Under the pieces are notes generated by a model. That model was not told the DNA's origin. It ran no database searches and worked only from the letters and a program-made list of their open reading frames with translations. A stretch of 64,000 bases of DNA from Mucilaginibacter rubeus. Its GTDB lineage: Bacteria > Bacteroidota > Bacteroidia > Sphingobacteriales > Sphingobacteriaceae. This document shows positions 24,885-34,984 of this stretch, piece by piece; position 1 is the first letter of the stretch; each line of letters begins with the position of its first letter. Where the stretch lies: contig NZ_BMKD01000003.1 of assembly GCF_014643835.1 (NCBI RefSeq), positions 620,001 through 684,000 on the forward strand, given 5' to 3'. The translations under genes and the position numbers were made by a program.

Positions 24885-27872
24885 ATGTACAAGAAACTTT
24901 TACTCAGGCTAAGTGCCATAGTGCTCTGTTGTATTTTTACCGGGACGGCGCTGGCACAAAACAGAACTATATCCGGTACTGTTACGGATGCTGCCGACGG
25001 TTCGCCTTTACCAGGCGTAAGTGTTGTGGTAACCGGGATGTCGGTAGGTACTACATCTAATGCTAAGGGCGTTTATACGCTTAGCGTTCCCGCATCTGCT
25101 AAAACGATCTCTTTTTCATATATCGGCTACACATCCAAACAAATGCCGTTAACTGCCGACGCCACATTAAACGTAGCCCTTTCTGCGGCAAATAATTCAT
25201 TGCAGGAGGTGGTTGTTGTAAGCGTTGGCTATGGCACGCTTGATAAACGTGAAGTATCGAGCGCTATTACACACGTTTCCTCAAAAGATCTGCTTCCGGT
25301 AGCCTCAAACAGCCCCCTAATGTCGTTACAGGGAAAGGTTGCAGGACTTAGTATTACCAATACTTCCGGTGCAGATCCCAATTCATCGCCCAGTGTTCAG
25401 TTGCGGGGCGTTTCATCGCGTAACGCGGGTTTAGGGCCGTTGTATGTGGTGAATGGTGTGCCCGGCGGCAACATTGATAATATCAACCAAAATGATATTG
25501 AAAGTATCGATGTGCTTAAAGGCGGTGCCGCGTCGGCTATTTACGGTACACGCGGAAGCAACGGCGTTATCATCATCACCACAAAAAAAGGCTCATCGCA
25601 GGCGCGTACGTTTTATGAAGGTTATGCCAGTTTTGACTATTTAACTAATCAACTGCAAAACCTTACACCCGAACAGTTTATTGCCGACAGGGTAAAAAAT
25701 AGTCAGGGACAGGATTACGGCGCTAAAACAAACTGGATGGATGCGGTTACCAATTCGCCGGCATTTGCTCAAAAACATACGGTTCAATTGTCGGGTGGTT
25801 CTGGTAAAACGAATTACTTCGCATCGGCCGACTACCGCAATGCGGATGGAATTGACCTGCGGGCGCATAAAAAGGAATATGGCGCGAGGATCAACGTAAA
25901 CCATACATCAGACAATGGCGTTTTCGTGGCTTCCTTGAATATCGCGCCCAGGTATATGAATACCAAAAACTCTGATCAGGGTAATTTCAACAACGCGCTC
26001 ACTTTAAACCCGACTTATCCAATTTACGATAACCCAGGAAGGTACAACTATATCAATACCGGCTTTTTCTCCAATAACCCGGTTGAGAACGCTAATGTGA
26101 TCAAATCTGAAGCGCAAATCAAAGAAATGGATCTTAACGGATCGTTAAAGGTAAATATTCTTAAAAGCCTGAGCACAACGGTAACGATATCTGAAATCAG
26201 TAAATCGACCAGGAGTTTCAATTTTACCCCTTCAACATTATCATCCATTTTGCACGCGGGCAAAATAACCCAAACCAATTTCGCATCGCAGCGGCAGGAA
26301 GAGAATGACCAGAAAAACGTGGAATGGACAGGAAATTATTCGCTCAATCTCGGTCAACATCACCTCAAAGCCTTAGGCGGTTATTCATATACCCTTTACA
26401 ACTATAATACCTTTTACGCCCAGAATTATGATTTTCCATTCGATTCATACCTGTGGAACAATCTTGGCTCGGGTTTATACAACGGTGGTGCCGCCGGGCA
26501 GGGCCAATCTGCCGTAAGTTCAACGCAGAATGGCTCAACATTGATCTCATTCTTCGGTCGTTTGAATTATGATTTTAACAATCGTTATATTCTTACGGCA
26601 AGCTTGCGCAGGGAAGGATCGTCCAAATTTGGTATAAAAAACAAATGGGGTAATTTTCCTGCAGCTTCGGCTGCCTGGCGTGTATCCGAAGAAAGTTTCA
26701 TGAAAGGCGCGCTGCCATGGGTAAACGATCTTAAACTACGTGCAGATTACGGCGTTACAGGTAACCAGGATTTCGATAGTTATCTTTCATTGCTGCTATA
26801 TGGTGGTGCGGGCTATTTTCCGTACAACGGCCAAACTTACCAGGTTTATGGCCCTACATCAAACGTAAACCCCGATTTAAAATGGGAGAAATCGATCAAT
26901 TTTAACGCTGGTATTGATTTTTCTATCCTGGATAACCGCATCTCTGGTTCACTTGATTATTACATCCGCAAAAACAAGGATTTGCTTGGTTATTATAACG
27001 TGCCCTTGCCGCCAAACTCCCAATCGCAAACCTTTGCCAACGTAGGTACTATGAAAAACTACGGCCTGGAATTGGCGTTGAATGGCAGCGTAATCAGTCA
27101 GCCGGATTTCAGTTATAACATAACCGCGGCGTTGGCTTATAACCGTAACAAGTTCATTTCCTTCTCTAACGATGTTTACAAAGGCGCGCCATTTGTTGAA
27201 TTGGCCGGTTTGCCTGCTCCGGGATCGCCGGGTAATATACAGCGTATCCAGGAAGGACGTAGCATTGGCGAGTTTTATACGCTGCGCTCGGCAGGGGTGA
27301 ATAAGGATGGGGCTTTGCAGGTTTATAAAAAAGATGGCACCATAGTTCAGGCCAACCAGGCATCATCAGATGATAAACAATTTGTAGGGAACGGTTTACC
27401 AAAGTTTATCGGTTCCATTGGCAATACTTTCAGGTACAAAAGGTTTGATCTGGGGATTTTTCTACGCGGCACATTTGGTTATAAAATATTCAATACCGCG
27501 GCTTTCTACATAGGTACGCCATCAAGCCAAAGCGATGCTAACGTGCTGCGATCGGCCTATGATGGTAAAAGTAAATACTCGTTGTTAACTAATTCGGCAA
27601 CAACAGCTATCGCTTCCGATTATTTCCTGGAAAATGGCTCGTTCGTAAAAATAGATAACGTGGCTTTAGGTTATACCCAGCCGTTTAAAACCAAATACCT
27701 TAAATCAATACGTATTTACGCCACCGGCAGAAACCTGCACACCTTTACAAGCTTTACCGGCGGCGATCCTGACCTGGTACAGGTTAACGGACTTACCCCG
27801 GGCGTGAACACCTCGCTTAATTATTATCCGGCTACACTTCAACTAATCCTTGGCCTGCAGGCAACCTTTTAA
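24885..27872 (+). CDS. SusC-like TonB-dependent outer-membrane receptor
   Basis: A 995-residue SusC/RagA-type transporter. A signal peptide (to about residue 24, TALAQ) is followed by a carboxypeptidase-like regulatory domain (RTISGTVTDAADGSPLPGVS). The plug starts with VVVVSVGYGTLDKREVSSAI, and a 22-strand barrel follows. Together with the SusD lipoprotein encoded 12 bases later it forms a lidded pore that imports glycan fragments, powered by TonB. It begins about 500 bases from the candidate left att site. The N-terminal domain contains no STN/FecR-signalling segment, so control by an anti-sigma partner is not expected. The glycan is unknown; an alpha-glucosidase gene downstream suggests an alpha-glucan. 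Confidence 0.93.
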   Translation: MYKKLLLRLSAIVLCCIFTGTALAQNRTISGTVTDAADGSPLPGVSVVVTGMSVGTTSNAKGVYTLSVPASAKTISFSYIGYTSKQMPLTADATLNVALSAANNSLQEVVVVSVGYGTLDKREVSSAITHVSSKDLLPVASNSPLMSLQGKVAGLSITNTSGADPNSSPSVQLRGVSSRNAGLGPLYVVNGVPGGNIDNINQNDIESIDVLKGGAASAIYGTRGSNGVIIITTKKGSSQARTFYEGYASFDYLTNQLQNLTPEQFIADRVKNSQGQDYGAKTNWMDAVTNSPAFAQKHTVQLSGGSGKTNYFASADYRNADGIDLRAHKKEYGARINVNHTSDNGVFVASLNIAPRYMNTKNSDQGNFNNALTLNPTYPIYDNPGRYNYINTGFFSNNPVENANVIKSEAQIKEMDLNGSLKVNILKSLSTTVTISEISKSTRSFNFTPSTLSSILHAGKITQTNFASQRQEENDQKNVEWTGNYSLNLGQHHLKALGGYSYTLYNYNTFYAQNYDFPFDSYLWNNLGSGLYNGGAAGQGQSAVSSTQNGSTLISFFGRLNYDFNNRYILTASLRREGSSKFGIKNKWGNFPAASAAWRVSEESFMKGALPWVNDLKLRADYGVTGNQDFDSYLSLLLYGGAGYFPYNGQTYQVYGPTSNVNPDLKWEKSINFNAGIDFSILDNRISGSLDYYIRKNKDLLGYYNVPLPPNSQSQTFANVGTMKNYGLELALNGSVISQPDFSYNITAALAYNRNKFISFSNDVYKGAPFVELAGLPAPGSPGNIQRIQEGRSIGEFYTLRSAGVNKDGALQVYKKDGTIVQANQASSDDKQFVGNGLPKFIGSIGNTFRYKRFDLGIFLRGTFGYKIFNTAAFYIGTPSSQSDANVLRSAYDGKSKYSLLTNSATTAIASDYFLENGSFVKIDNVALGYTQPFKTKYLKSIRIYATGRNLHTFTSFTGGDPDLVQVNGLTPGVNTSLNYYPATLQLILGLQATF

Positions 27873-27884
27873 AATTGAAAAGAC

Positions 27885-29615
27885 ATGAAAAAATATAAAG
27901 TATATATCAGCGGTATTTTACTGTCGGCCATGCTGACTGCCAGCTGTACAAAACTCGACGAGCACGTGTATGATAAGGTAGATGCCGCGAGTTTTCTGAG
28001 CAGGAGGGATGATGTGATCAGGGATTTTTTACGCCCATTTGAACACGCGTACTGGAGTATCCAGGGCAACGATGTTTATGCTGCAGGCGAAGATTGTACC
28101 GACGAGATGGCTACCTACAACCGCCAGGGCGATTGGCAGGATGGTGGCTACTATCAACGTATGCATTACCATACCTGGACTATTACAGATGGCTTTACAA
28201 GCGGTGCATGGACAAACTTTTACCAGGGCATTGTGCTGGCAACCAACTCGCTTACCGATATGGAAGGCATCAAAGACCCGGCAAAACTCAGTGTTACCGA
28301 TGCAGAATTAACCGATTTTAAATCAGAACTGCATACCTTACGGGCTTGGTTTTATTTACGGGCATTTGATTTTTATCGCAATATTGAAATTGTTACCGAT
28401 GTAAAAACAGCTACACACGGTAACCCGCAATCTACCCCGCAGGAAATGTTTAATTACATCGAATCGGAATTGAAAGGCGCTATCGATGGATTGCCCACCC
28501 GGCAACAGCTTGGAGCAGCAGGTATAGGGCGCTGGACCAAAGCTGGTGCTGCATCATTGCTGGCCCGACTTTATCTCAACGCCAAAGTTTATACCGGTAC
28601 CGATAAATATGCCGAATGCGAAGCTGTTTGCCGTGACATCATTAGCGGTAAATATGGCGCTTATCAACTTGATACGCGATGGGATGCCCCTTTCGATTAT
28701 ACCAACACCACATTAAACTCGGAAGTGATCTACGGTTTTCCAGGCTCACTGGCGCGCACACACTGGCAGTACGATGGCGGGATGTTTTTTTGGGGAATGA
28801 CTTACGACGCAGCTCCGCTATACTGCGGATTTACAGATTTCGGGCAGGCTAACCCGCGCTATGCATTACAACCCGGGCACGATATAGATAGCGTTGAGTA
28901 CGCTTTCCAGTTGGGCAAACCTTATGTTAAATTTCATAAATACCCCGATGACCTGCGGTTAAAGAAATATAAAAACCTGGGCAACAGTACTCGCGAGGGT
29001 ATGTTTTTATATGGCTATCTGCCTTATACGCATTTGGTAAACGGTGTAAGCCGTACCGATACTGTTAAAGGCAATAAAGGCCCTTATCCACTTTACATCC
29101 GCGACCAGGTGGGAATGTTCCTCGGCGCAAAACCGGGAACCAAAATTGCAGATAAGGAGTCGGATATGAATCATGCCGACCATAACTCCGGCATTTTCAT
29201 GGTGAAATATCCTATTTATCCAACACCAGATCCTAACAGGATCACTTCAGCTTACGCGGAGATCAGGTTATCAGAAATTTATTATACCCTGGCCGAGTGC
29301 CGTTATAGGGCGGGTGATAAAGCCAGTGCCGCCAATTATCTGAACCAGGTAAGGCGACGCAACTATCCTGATGGGTCTTCAAGCCTTTATAAACCGGATG
29401 GTAGCCAGCTCACCGACCAGGAAATGCTTGACGAGTGGGGCCGGGAATTTCTTGGTGAAAACCGGAGACGTACCGACCTGATCCGTTGGGGAGTGTTCAA
29501 CACCGGTACCTGGTGGGATAAGAAACCTGATGGAGACAAGCATACCGAGATATTTCCTATCGGGCGGGATATTATGAACGTTAATCCGCAATTCAAACAA
29601 AACCCCGGCTATTAA
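27885..29615 (+). CDS. SusD/RagB-family glycan-binding lipoprotein
   Basis: A 576-residue SusD-like protein. The signal ends in a lipobox (LTASC, Cys about 21), so it is anchored on the outer-membrane surface. Helical TPR-like repeats and a C-terminal segment (EWGREFLGENRRRTDLIRWG, then PIGRDIMNVNPQFKQNPGY) are hallmarks of the family. It forms the lid of the SusC-like transporter encoded just upstream and binds the incoming oligosaccharide. A strong terminator follows at 29634-29667, so the SusCD pair is probably its own transcript. Confidence 0.93.
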   Translation: MKKYKVYISGILLSAMLTASCTKLDEHVYDKVDAASFLSRRDDVIRDFLRPFEHAYWSIQGNDVYAAGEDCTDEMATYNRQGDWQDGGYYQRMHYHTWTITDGFTSGAWTNFYQGIVLATNSLTDMEGIKDPAKLSVTDAELTDFKSELHTLRAWFYLRAFDFYRNIEIVTDVKTATHGNPQSTPQEMFNYIESELKGAIDGLPTRQQLGAAGIGRWTKAGAASLLARLYLNAKVYTGTDKYAECEAVCRDIISGKYGAYQLDTRWDAPFDYTNTTLNSEVIYGFPGSLARTHWQYDGGMFFWGMTYDAAPLYCGFTDFGQANPRYALQPGHDIDSVEYAFQLGKPYVKFHKYPDDLRLKKYKNLGNSTREGMFLYGYLPYTHLVNGVSRTDTVKGNKGPYPLYIRDQVGMFLGAKPGTKIADKESDMNHADHNSGIFMVKYPIYPTPDPNRITSAYAEIRLSEIYYTLAECRYRAGDKASAANYLNQVRRRNYPDGSSSLYKPDGSQLTDQEMLDEWGREFLGENRRRTDLIRWGVFNTGTWWDKKPDGDKHTEIFPIGRDIMNVNPQFKQNPGY

Positions 29616-29633
29616 GCGGTTGGTTTAACCCAT

Positions 29634-29667
29634 AGCCACCGGATATTTCAGGATCCGGTGGCTGTTT
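29634..29667 (+). terminator. Intrinsic terminator after the first SusCD pair
   Basis: AGCCACCGGAT (29634-29644) and ATCCGGTGGCT (29653-29663) form a perfect 11-bp stem with an 8-base loop, followed by GTTTGC. It lies between the convergent SusD and regulator genes and may act in both directions. Confidence 0.65.
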
Positions 29668-29678
29668 GCTTTGGCACC

Positions 29679-31319
29679 TTAGGTCAATAACGATGCACCG
29701 ACAGGTTGCAGATCATCTATAAATTTGATCTCCATTATTTTTCGCTCAAAATCCTCGGCAGGTACCATTGCCTTTACTTTTACCCGGTTTTTGTAGGTGT
29801 ACACGGTGCTTACGCTATAATCAAGTATTTGGGCAATAGTTTCTAATTCGCTTACCCCCAGGCGCATCAAAGCAAAGATCCGGAGGGTGGCATTCAGCAT
29901 TTCACCGCTTTTAGGCCAGATCTGGTCTTCGGTTTTTAACAGGGCATTGAAAGATGTTATAAAATTTGGGAAGAGCGTTAAAAACATGGTATCCAGAGTG
30001 TCATACAATTGATCTTTTTCTTTGTCTACCTGTACTTTGTCAAGCACCGCGTTGGCTTCATTGTATTTGCCAAGCTTAATGTTGTGCTGCGTACGGCGTT
30101 TAACTTTATCAAGTGTTTCGATATAAGATGAACAGGTTTTAAAAAACAAGCCAATAAATTCTTCTTTAATTCTTGATGATTCCCAGAGCTTGTCGTTAAT
30201 GCTTTTTAGGTCGTTGTTAATTTCCTTAATTACACGCTCGTTATTTTTAATGCGTTCAATCTGCTTCCGGTAAATCACCAGTAAAAAGAAAAGTACTACA
30301 GCAACAATCAAAAATATCAGGAAGCCTATCAGTAATTTATCCCTTTCGTGTTGTTTCTGGTCGATAACCTTACCGGCAACAAGTGGTAATATGGATTCTA
30401 TCTGCACCTCCCGGCTCCGGGCTCCGTAAAACTTTGCATTTTTTACAGCGTGCTGCATCATAATATATGCGTCTTCGGTTTTGCTCCGCTTAAACAGTTC
30501 CTGCCCCAGCAGAAATATCGCCAGTGTTTCTTTGGTTGACGATCGAATATCGTTTATCGCGGCAAGTGCCAGGAACAAGATCCGGTTATCGCCGGTGTAG
30601 GCAAAACTGAGCCTGGTGGCAACCATCGCCACTTTGTGTTCGGGCAGGTTCTCACTAATGATAAAGTCATAGTAAAAATCGGGGGTTAGTTTTTTGTCCC
30701 TGATCGAGTCGGGTTGAAATGCCATGTTGATGGTTTTTTCAAACTCATTTGATGGCGTTGCGACCTCGGCATTTTTAAAATCTTCTTCAGATCGCTGGCG
30801 ATAGATCTTCGAGAAATAAGCGTCATCATCATAATCACCAATCCCCGCGTTTAGCCTTGCGCGGAGGTTAAAATAATCTGCTTTCAACGAATCGGATAAG
30901 CCATGAATATTAATGGCCTCAACAGCATCAAAAGCCTCTTTATAAAAACCGGAGTTAAGCAACGTGCTGCCGAGCTGTACCTGGCTCCTGATTAGTTTGT
31001 TGGTATTGTTAAACTTTTCTGAAAGGGTGATCATCTTCCTCGCGTACATAAATGCCGAATCAAACTTAAAGGAATGGTATTCATCAAAAATCTGGCTGCA
31101 AAGGGCGTATTGGGCATTAAAGTTCTTTTTGTCGCTGAGGTTAAGCTGAATGCGGAGCTGTTTTATGCGGTCTTCTTTTTTAAGATCGTACGAGTTCTCT
31201 TTTTCGAGTTCAGATTTCAGAACAGCTAATATTTTATCAGATCTCAGTTCCTGCGAATAACAGCGAACTACCAGGGATAATGAGATAATAACAAGCAGTA
31301 AATTTTTCTTCATTTTCAA
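29679..31319 (-). CDS. Membrane-spanning regulator with TPR-like sensor and HTH output (DUF6377-like)
   Basis: A 546-residue protein. A signal peptide (to about residue 22) precedes a helical, TPR-like periplasmic region (about 60-320). One transmembrane segment follows (LLIGFLIFLIVAVVLFFLLV, about 327-346), then a coiled-coil linker. The C-terminal region carries a LuxR-like helix-turn-helix (LGVSELETIAQILDYSVSTV, then YTYKNRVKVKA, about 490-525). The layout is that of membrane-bound Bacteroidota glycan regulators with a C-terminal DUF6377-type region; that assignment is from memory of the family. It lies between the first SusCD pair and the alpha-glucosidase gene, so it probably senses a sugar in the periplasm and controls these genes. 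Confidence 0.75.
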   Translation of the reverse strand: MKMKKNLLLVIISLSLVVRCYSQELRSDKILAVLKSELEKENSYDLKKEDRIKQLRIQLNLSDKKNFNAQYALCSQIFDEYHSFKFDSAFMYARKMITLSEKFNNTNKLIRSQVQLGSTLLNSGFYKEAFDAVEAINIHGLSDSLKADYFNLRARLNAGIGDYDDDAYFSKIYRQRSEEDFKNAEVATPSNEFEKTINMAFQPDSIRDKKLTPDFYYDFIISENLPEHKVAMVATRLSFAYTGDNRILFLALAAINDIRSSTKETLAIFLLGQELFKRSKTEDAYIMMQHAVKNAKFYGARSREVQIESILPLVAGKVIDQKQHERDKLLIGFLIFLIVAVVLFFLLVIYRKQIERIKNNERVIKEINNDLKSINDKLWESSRIKEEFIGLFFKTCSSYIETLDKVKRRTQHNIKLGKYNEANAVLDKVQVDKEKDQLYDTLDTMFLTLFPNFITSFNALLKTEDQIWPKSGEMLNATLRIFALMRLGVSELETIAQILDYSVSTVYTYKNRVKVKAMVPAEDFERKIMEIKFIDDLQPVGASLLT

Positions 31320-31703
31320 CTATATAAATTTGAATGATTTCGGCAGATGTTGTGTTTGCATGATAATATACTAAGGCGGCAAAAACCAATTTCGAAAACA
31401 AAAGAGGGATGCTTTATGCAAACGGGGATAAAATTACATCTAAAATTTACAAGCTCTGTTTTAAGGAAAGGGATATTCGCTCGAAAAACGCGGTTTTTTA
31501 AGCTATGCATTGGCTGGTTGCGCGATTTTTATGAGATTTTTTTCATGCGGGTTCTATTTAAATGGCTGAATATTAAATTGTTGATTAAATATGTCGCTGG
31601 ATTTTTCGACCTGTAGAAACAACTTGTTGCTCACGGTGCTGCCTTCATGTTTTACTTTGATCCTGTAATGTTCAGGATTAAAATTCATCAACTAAAACTT
31701 TAT
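31320..31703. other. Divergent promoter region between the regulator and GH31 gene
   Basis: No supported gene lies in these 384 bases. The ORFs inside are AT-rich and featureless. TTG (31627-31629) and TTACTTTG (31652-31659) roughly match the Bacteroidota -33/-7 pattern. This would place the transcript start near 31667 and supports the GH31 start at 31704 rather than 31647. Confidence 0.4.
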
Positions 31704-33869
31704 ATGACAACCTCTATCAGGTATTATCTGATTCTCTTTTTTCTGCTGGTCTTTTCTTCGGTCGATGCAAAAAATATCCCTATCCGGCAATCGGGCCTCA
31801 TCGGCAAATCCATTGTCGAATTTGTTCCTGAAGGTTTCAATCAATCTAAAGTTCCATCTCTGATGCTCCAAAGGGAACCTTCTATTAAAAAAGCTGTTCC
31901 GGCAGGATGGCGTATTTTTCCTGAGTTTAATTTGAATGAGGGGAAGGCAAGCGCTGTTGTTCATTTGGAGGGCGACATTAGCCTATATGGCGGTGGAGAA
32001 GTCACTGGCCCGCTATTAAGGAACGGCCAAACTATAAAACTTTGGAATACCGATAACGGTGCTTATGGCACAGATAATGGAAAACGCCTTTATCAAACCC
32101 ATCCCTGGGTAATGGGTGTACGGAAAGACGGCACCGCTTTCGGAATTCTTTTTGATAGCTATTGGAAAGCGGAGCTGAAAACGGATTCGAAAGAAATAAC
32201 CTACAATACCGAAGGTCCGTTATTTCGTGTCTTTGTGATCGATCGTCAATCACCGCAAGAGGTGGTTAAGGGGCTGGCCGAAATGACCGGCACTATAGAA
32301 ATGCCGCCAAGGTGGGCTTTAGGTTATCAGCAGTGCCGTTTTTCATACGTTTCAGAGCAACGTGTGAGGGAAATAGCCAACACCTTCAGGGAAAAGCAAA
32401 TACCTTGCGATGCCATTTGGATGGATATTGATTACATGGAAGGTTTCCGTGTTTTTACCTTCAATAAAAATAATTTTCCAAATCCTAAGCAACTGAACGA
32501 TGATCTGCATGCCAAAGGTTTTCATTCTGTTTTTATGATAGATCCAGGTGTTAAGGCTGATAGTGCATATGCGGTTTATCAATCCGGATCAGCCAACGAT
32601 ATTTGGGTTAAAGACGCTGGCGGCAGGGAATATCACGGCAAAGTTTGGCCTGGCGATTGTGCTTTCCCTGATTTTACCATGCCTGCAGCGCGTAGCTGGT
32701 GGGCGGATTTGTATCATCAATTTATGGCTACCGGGGTTGACGGTGTATGGAACGATATGAACGAGCCGGCAGTAAATGACGAGGCTTTACCGAAAGAGCA
32801 GAGATTAGGTACCATGCCTTATAATAACCAACACAGGGGTGGAGATGCACTCCCCACCGGGCCGCATTTGTTATACCATAACGCTTATGGGCGGTTGATG
32901 GTTCAGGCTACCCGACAGGGTGTGATGGAGGCCAATCCAAATAAGCGGCCATTTATTTTAACAAGAGCCAATTTGCTGGGTGGCCAGCGCTTCGCCGCAA
33001 CCTGGACGGGAGATAATTTAGCCGACGAACGGTTTATGAAAGTATCAGTACCGATGTCCCTTACCCTTGGTTTGTCAGGTCAGCCTTTCAGTGGGCCCGA
33101 TATTGGCGGCTTTTTGGGTAATACCAGTCCTGATCTGTGGGCCAAATGGCTCGGCTTCGGTGTGTTTTTGCCGTTTGCCCGCGGGCACGCCTGCGCGGGT
33201 ACTAATAACAAAGAGCCATGGGCATTTGGCGATGCCGTTGAAACAACTTCGAAGATAGCCATTAGTCGTCGGTATCGCTTATTGCCATTGTTTTATACGC
33301 TGTTTTACAATGCCCACAAAACAGGCTTGCCGGTAATGCAACCATCTTTTTTTGCCGATCCGAAAGATTTAAGTTTAAGAAGTGAAGAGCAGTCATTTTT
33401 ATTAGGCAACAACCTTCTGGTAGTTCCATCTTTTGCTAAAGATATCAAACTGCCTGCCGGAAAATGGGAGAAGGTAACGCTTGTTGATGGCGAAGAATCA
33501 GATCCTTATCAGGCTAAATTATTGCTGAAAAGCGGTGCTATTATTCCTGCCGGAAACGTTATCCAAAATACAGGTGAGAAATCGTTGAACACTTTAACGC
33601 TATATATTAATCCAGATGCAAAAGGCAACGCTACGGGCGAACTTTACTGGGATAGGGGCGAAGGTTGGGAATTTAAGAAAAAGCAGTACAGCAAAATCAA
33701 ATTCAAGGCAACAAAAAGCGGCCACGAAATCATGTTGCGTGTGGTTGCCCGGGAGGGCAATTATCCCATTAATAAGGAGGTTGCCCATTTAAAAGTTGTC
33801 GTCCTTAAAGATGGCAAAGAATATTTTGGAGCAGGCAATTTGAAAAAGGGCGTTTCTGTGCAAATGTAA
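31704..33869 (+). CDS. GH31-family alpha-glucosidase, exported
   Basis: A 721-residue glycoside hydrolase. ATG 31704 begins a signal peptide (TTSIRYYLILFFLLVFSSVDA). An N-terminal beta domain precedes the catalytic barrel. WNDMNEP carries the nucleophile D351, and TWTGDN carries the acid/base D437. RWALGYQQCRFSY and DIDYMEGFRVFTF are further GH31 motifs. Typical activity is release of glucose from alpha-glucans; alpha-xylosidases share the fold, so specificity is not certain. Export puts it in the periplasm. It is divergent from the membrane-bound regulator and near the SusCD pair, forming one small glycan locus. A CCGGT-GTTC / GAAC-ACCGG hairpin (33892-33919) follows the gene. Confidence 0.9.
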   Translation: MTTSIRYYLILFFLLVFSSVDAKNIPIRQSGLIGKSIVEFVPEGFNQSKVPSLMLQREPSIKKAVPAGWRIFPEFNLNEGKASAVVHLEGDISLYGGGEVTGPLLRNGQTIKLWNTDNGAYGTDNGKRLYQTHPWVMGVRKDGTAFGILFDSYWKAELKTDSKEITYNTEGPLFRVFVIDRQSPQEVVKGLAEMTGTIEMPPRWALGYQQCRFSYVSEQRVREIANTFREKQIPCDAIWMDIDYMEGFRVFTFNKNNFPNPKQLNDDLHAKGFHSVFMIDPGVKADSAYAVYQSGSANDIWVKDAGGREYHGKVWPGDCAFPDFTMPAARSWWADLYHQFMATGVDGVWNDMNEPAVNDEALPKEQRLGTMPYNNQHRGGDALPTGPHLLYHNAYGRLMVQATRQGVMEANPNKRPFILTRANLLGGQRFAATWTGDNLADERFMKVSVPMSLTLGLSGQPFSGPDIGGFLGNTSPDLWAKWLGFGVFLPFARGHACAGTNNKEPWAFGDAVETTSKIAISRRYRLLPLFYTLFYNAHKTGLPVMQPSFFADPKDLSLRSEEQSFLLGNNLLVVPSFAKDIKLPAGKWEKVTLVDGEESDPYQAKLLLKSGAIIPAGNVIQNTGEKSLNTLTLYINPDAKGNATGELYWDRGEGWEFKKKQYSKIKFKATKSGHEIMLRVVAREGNYPINKEVAHLKVVVLKDGKEYFGAGNLKKGVSVQM

Positions 33870-34004
33870 ACGTTTCTGGCGACTGCAAACCCCGGTAGTT
33901 CAAGTTGTGGAACAACCGGCAATTCTGGCAGCTGCAAAAAAACGGGTCAACTATTATCTGCCAAACGTGTAATTATTAAAATGATAGCGGATAACAGTAA
34001 GTTG

Positions 34005-34925
34005 TCAATTAAAAGATTTCCTGAATTCCAGCGGCGAGAGATTCGTCCTGGTCTTAAATAGCTTACTGAACGACTGTGAATGCTCAAAACCTAAAGCATA
34101 GGCCACCTCGCTGACCGACAGGTTGGTGGTGGACAATTTTTCCTTCGCTTTTTCAATGAGATGGTCATGAATGTGCTGCTGGGCGCTTTGTCCGGTCAGT
34201 GATCGCAGCATGTCACTCAGGTAGTTAGGCGAAAGGTTCAGTTTTTCGGCCAGATACGCAACAGTAGGGATGCCGCGGCTCAACGTCAGTTCATCATTGA
34301 AATACGCATCCAGGGTTTCCTCCAACCGTTGCAGGATATCGGTGCTGGCCGCTTTGCGCGTCAGGAACTGCCGCTTATAAAAACGGTTGGCATAACTGAG
34401 CAGCAGTTCAATCTGGGAGATCATCACCTCCTGGCTAAAGTCGTCGATCCGGCCGTCGAGTTCCTTTTCCATAAAGCTAAAGATAGCCAGGACCGTGTTT
34501 TTTTCTTCTTCCGAGAGATGCAGTGTTTCGTTGGTGCTGTAGGAAAAGAAGCCATATTGCTTGATCTTTTTGGCCAGTGGGTACCCCAAAAAGAAATCCG
34601 GGTGGATGATCAGGGTGTACTCTGAGCATACTGTACCCTCCAGGTCGTTACCGCCGATGATCTGCCCCGGTGCGGCGAATAACAAACCGCCGTTATCAAA
34701 ATCATAATAACCCTGGCCATATTTCAACTTACCGCCCAGCCTGGGCTTGTAAGCGATCTTGTAATAGGCCAGCACATGCCGGGTGGGCAATTTGCCTTCC
34801 AACAAGGTGTGTGCGCCGTTAATCAGGCTGATCAGTGGGTGTTTAGGCTGCGGCAAGCCGAACATCCGGTGCGCCTCGGTCAGCGACTCCAGTTTCAAGG
34901 GCGGGTTCTCATCCTTTTTCATCAT
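34005..34925 (-). CDS. AraC-family transcriptional regulator
   Basis: A regulator of 306 residues from the Met-Met pair at 34925. An in-frame ATG at 34988 overlaps the upstream SDR stop (ATGA) and would give 327 residues. The shorter start is preferred because relatives begin close to the K-K-D-E segment and a 9-bp hairpin lies just upstream. The N-terminal half is a cupin-like sensor. The C-terminal HTH pair is PTVAYLAEKLNLSPNYLSDM and SVSEVAYALGFEHSQSFSKL. The SDR gene is immediately upstream on the same strand, so the pair is probably co-expressed and the SDR may be its target. Confidence 0.88.
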   Translation of the reverse strand: MMKKDENPPLKLESLTEAHRMFGLPQPKHPLISLINGAHTLLEGKLPTRHVLAYYKIAYKPRLGGKLKYGQGYYDFDNGGLLFAAPGQIIGGNDLEGTVCSEYTLIIHPDFFLGYPLAKKIKQYGFFSYSTNETLHLSEEEKNTVLAIFSFMEKELDGRIDDFSQEVMISQIELLLSYANRFYKRQFLTRKAASTDILQRLEETLDAYFNDELTLSRGIPTVAYLAEKLNLSPNYLSDMLRSLTGQSAQQHIHDHLIEKAKEKLSTTNLSVSEVAYALGFEHSQSFSKLFKTRTNLSPLEFRKSFN

Positions 34926-34936
34926 AGCTAAGTTAA

Positions 34937-34971
34937 GGACACCAGGCCGTAATTTGCAGTGGCTGGTGTCC
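34937..34971. promoter_or_regulatory. 9-bp inverted repeat ahead of the AraC start
   Basis: GGACACCAG (34937-34945) and CTGGTGTCC (34963-34971) are perfectly complementary over 17 bases of loop. It lies 12 bases upstream of the preferred AraC start, at the SDR-AraC junction. It may be an operator or a leader hairpin. Confidence 0.4.
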
Positions 34972-34984
34972 GTATTTTGTAATT

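Noticed and set aside
31347-31616. 89-codon ORF between the regulator and the GH31 gene
   Set aside because: AT-rich, without signal, domain or plausible start context; it overlaps the divergent promoter region.
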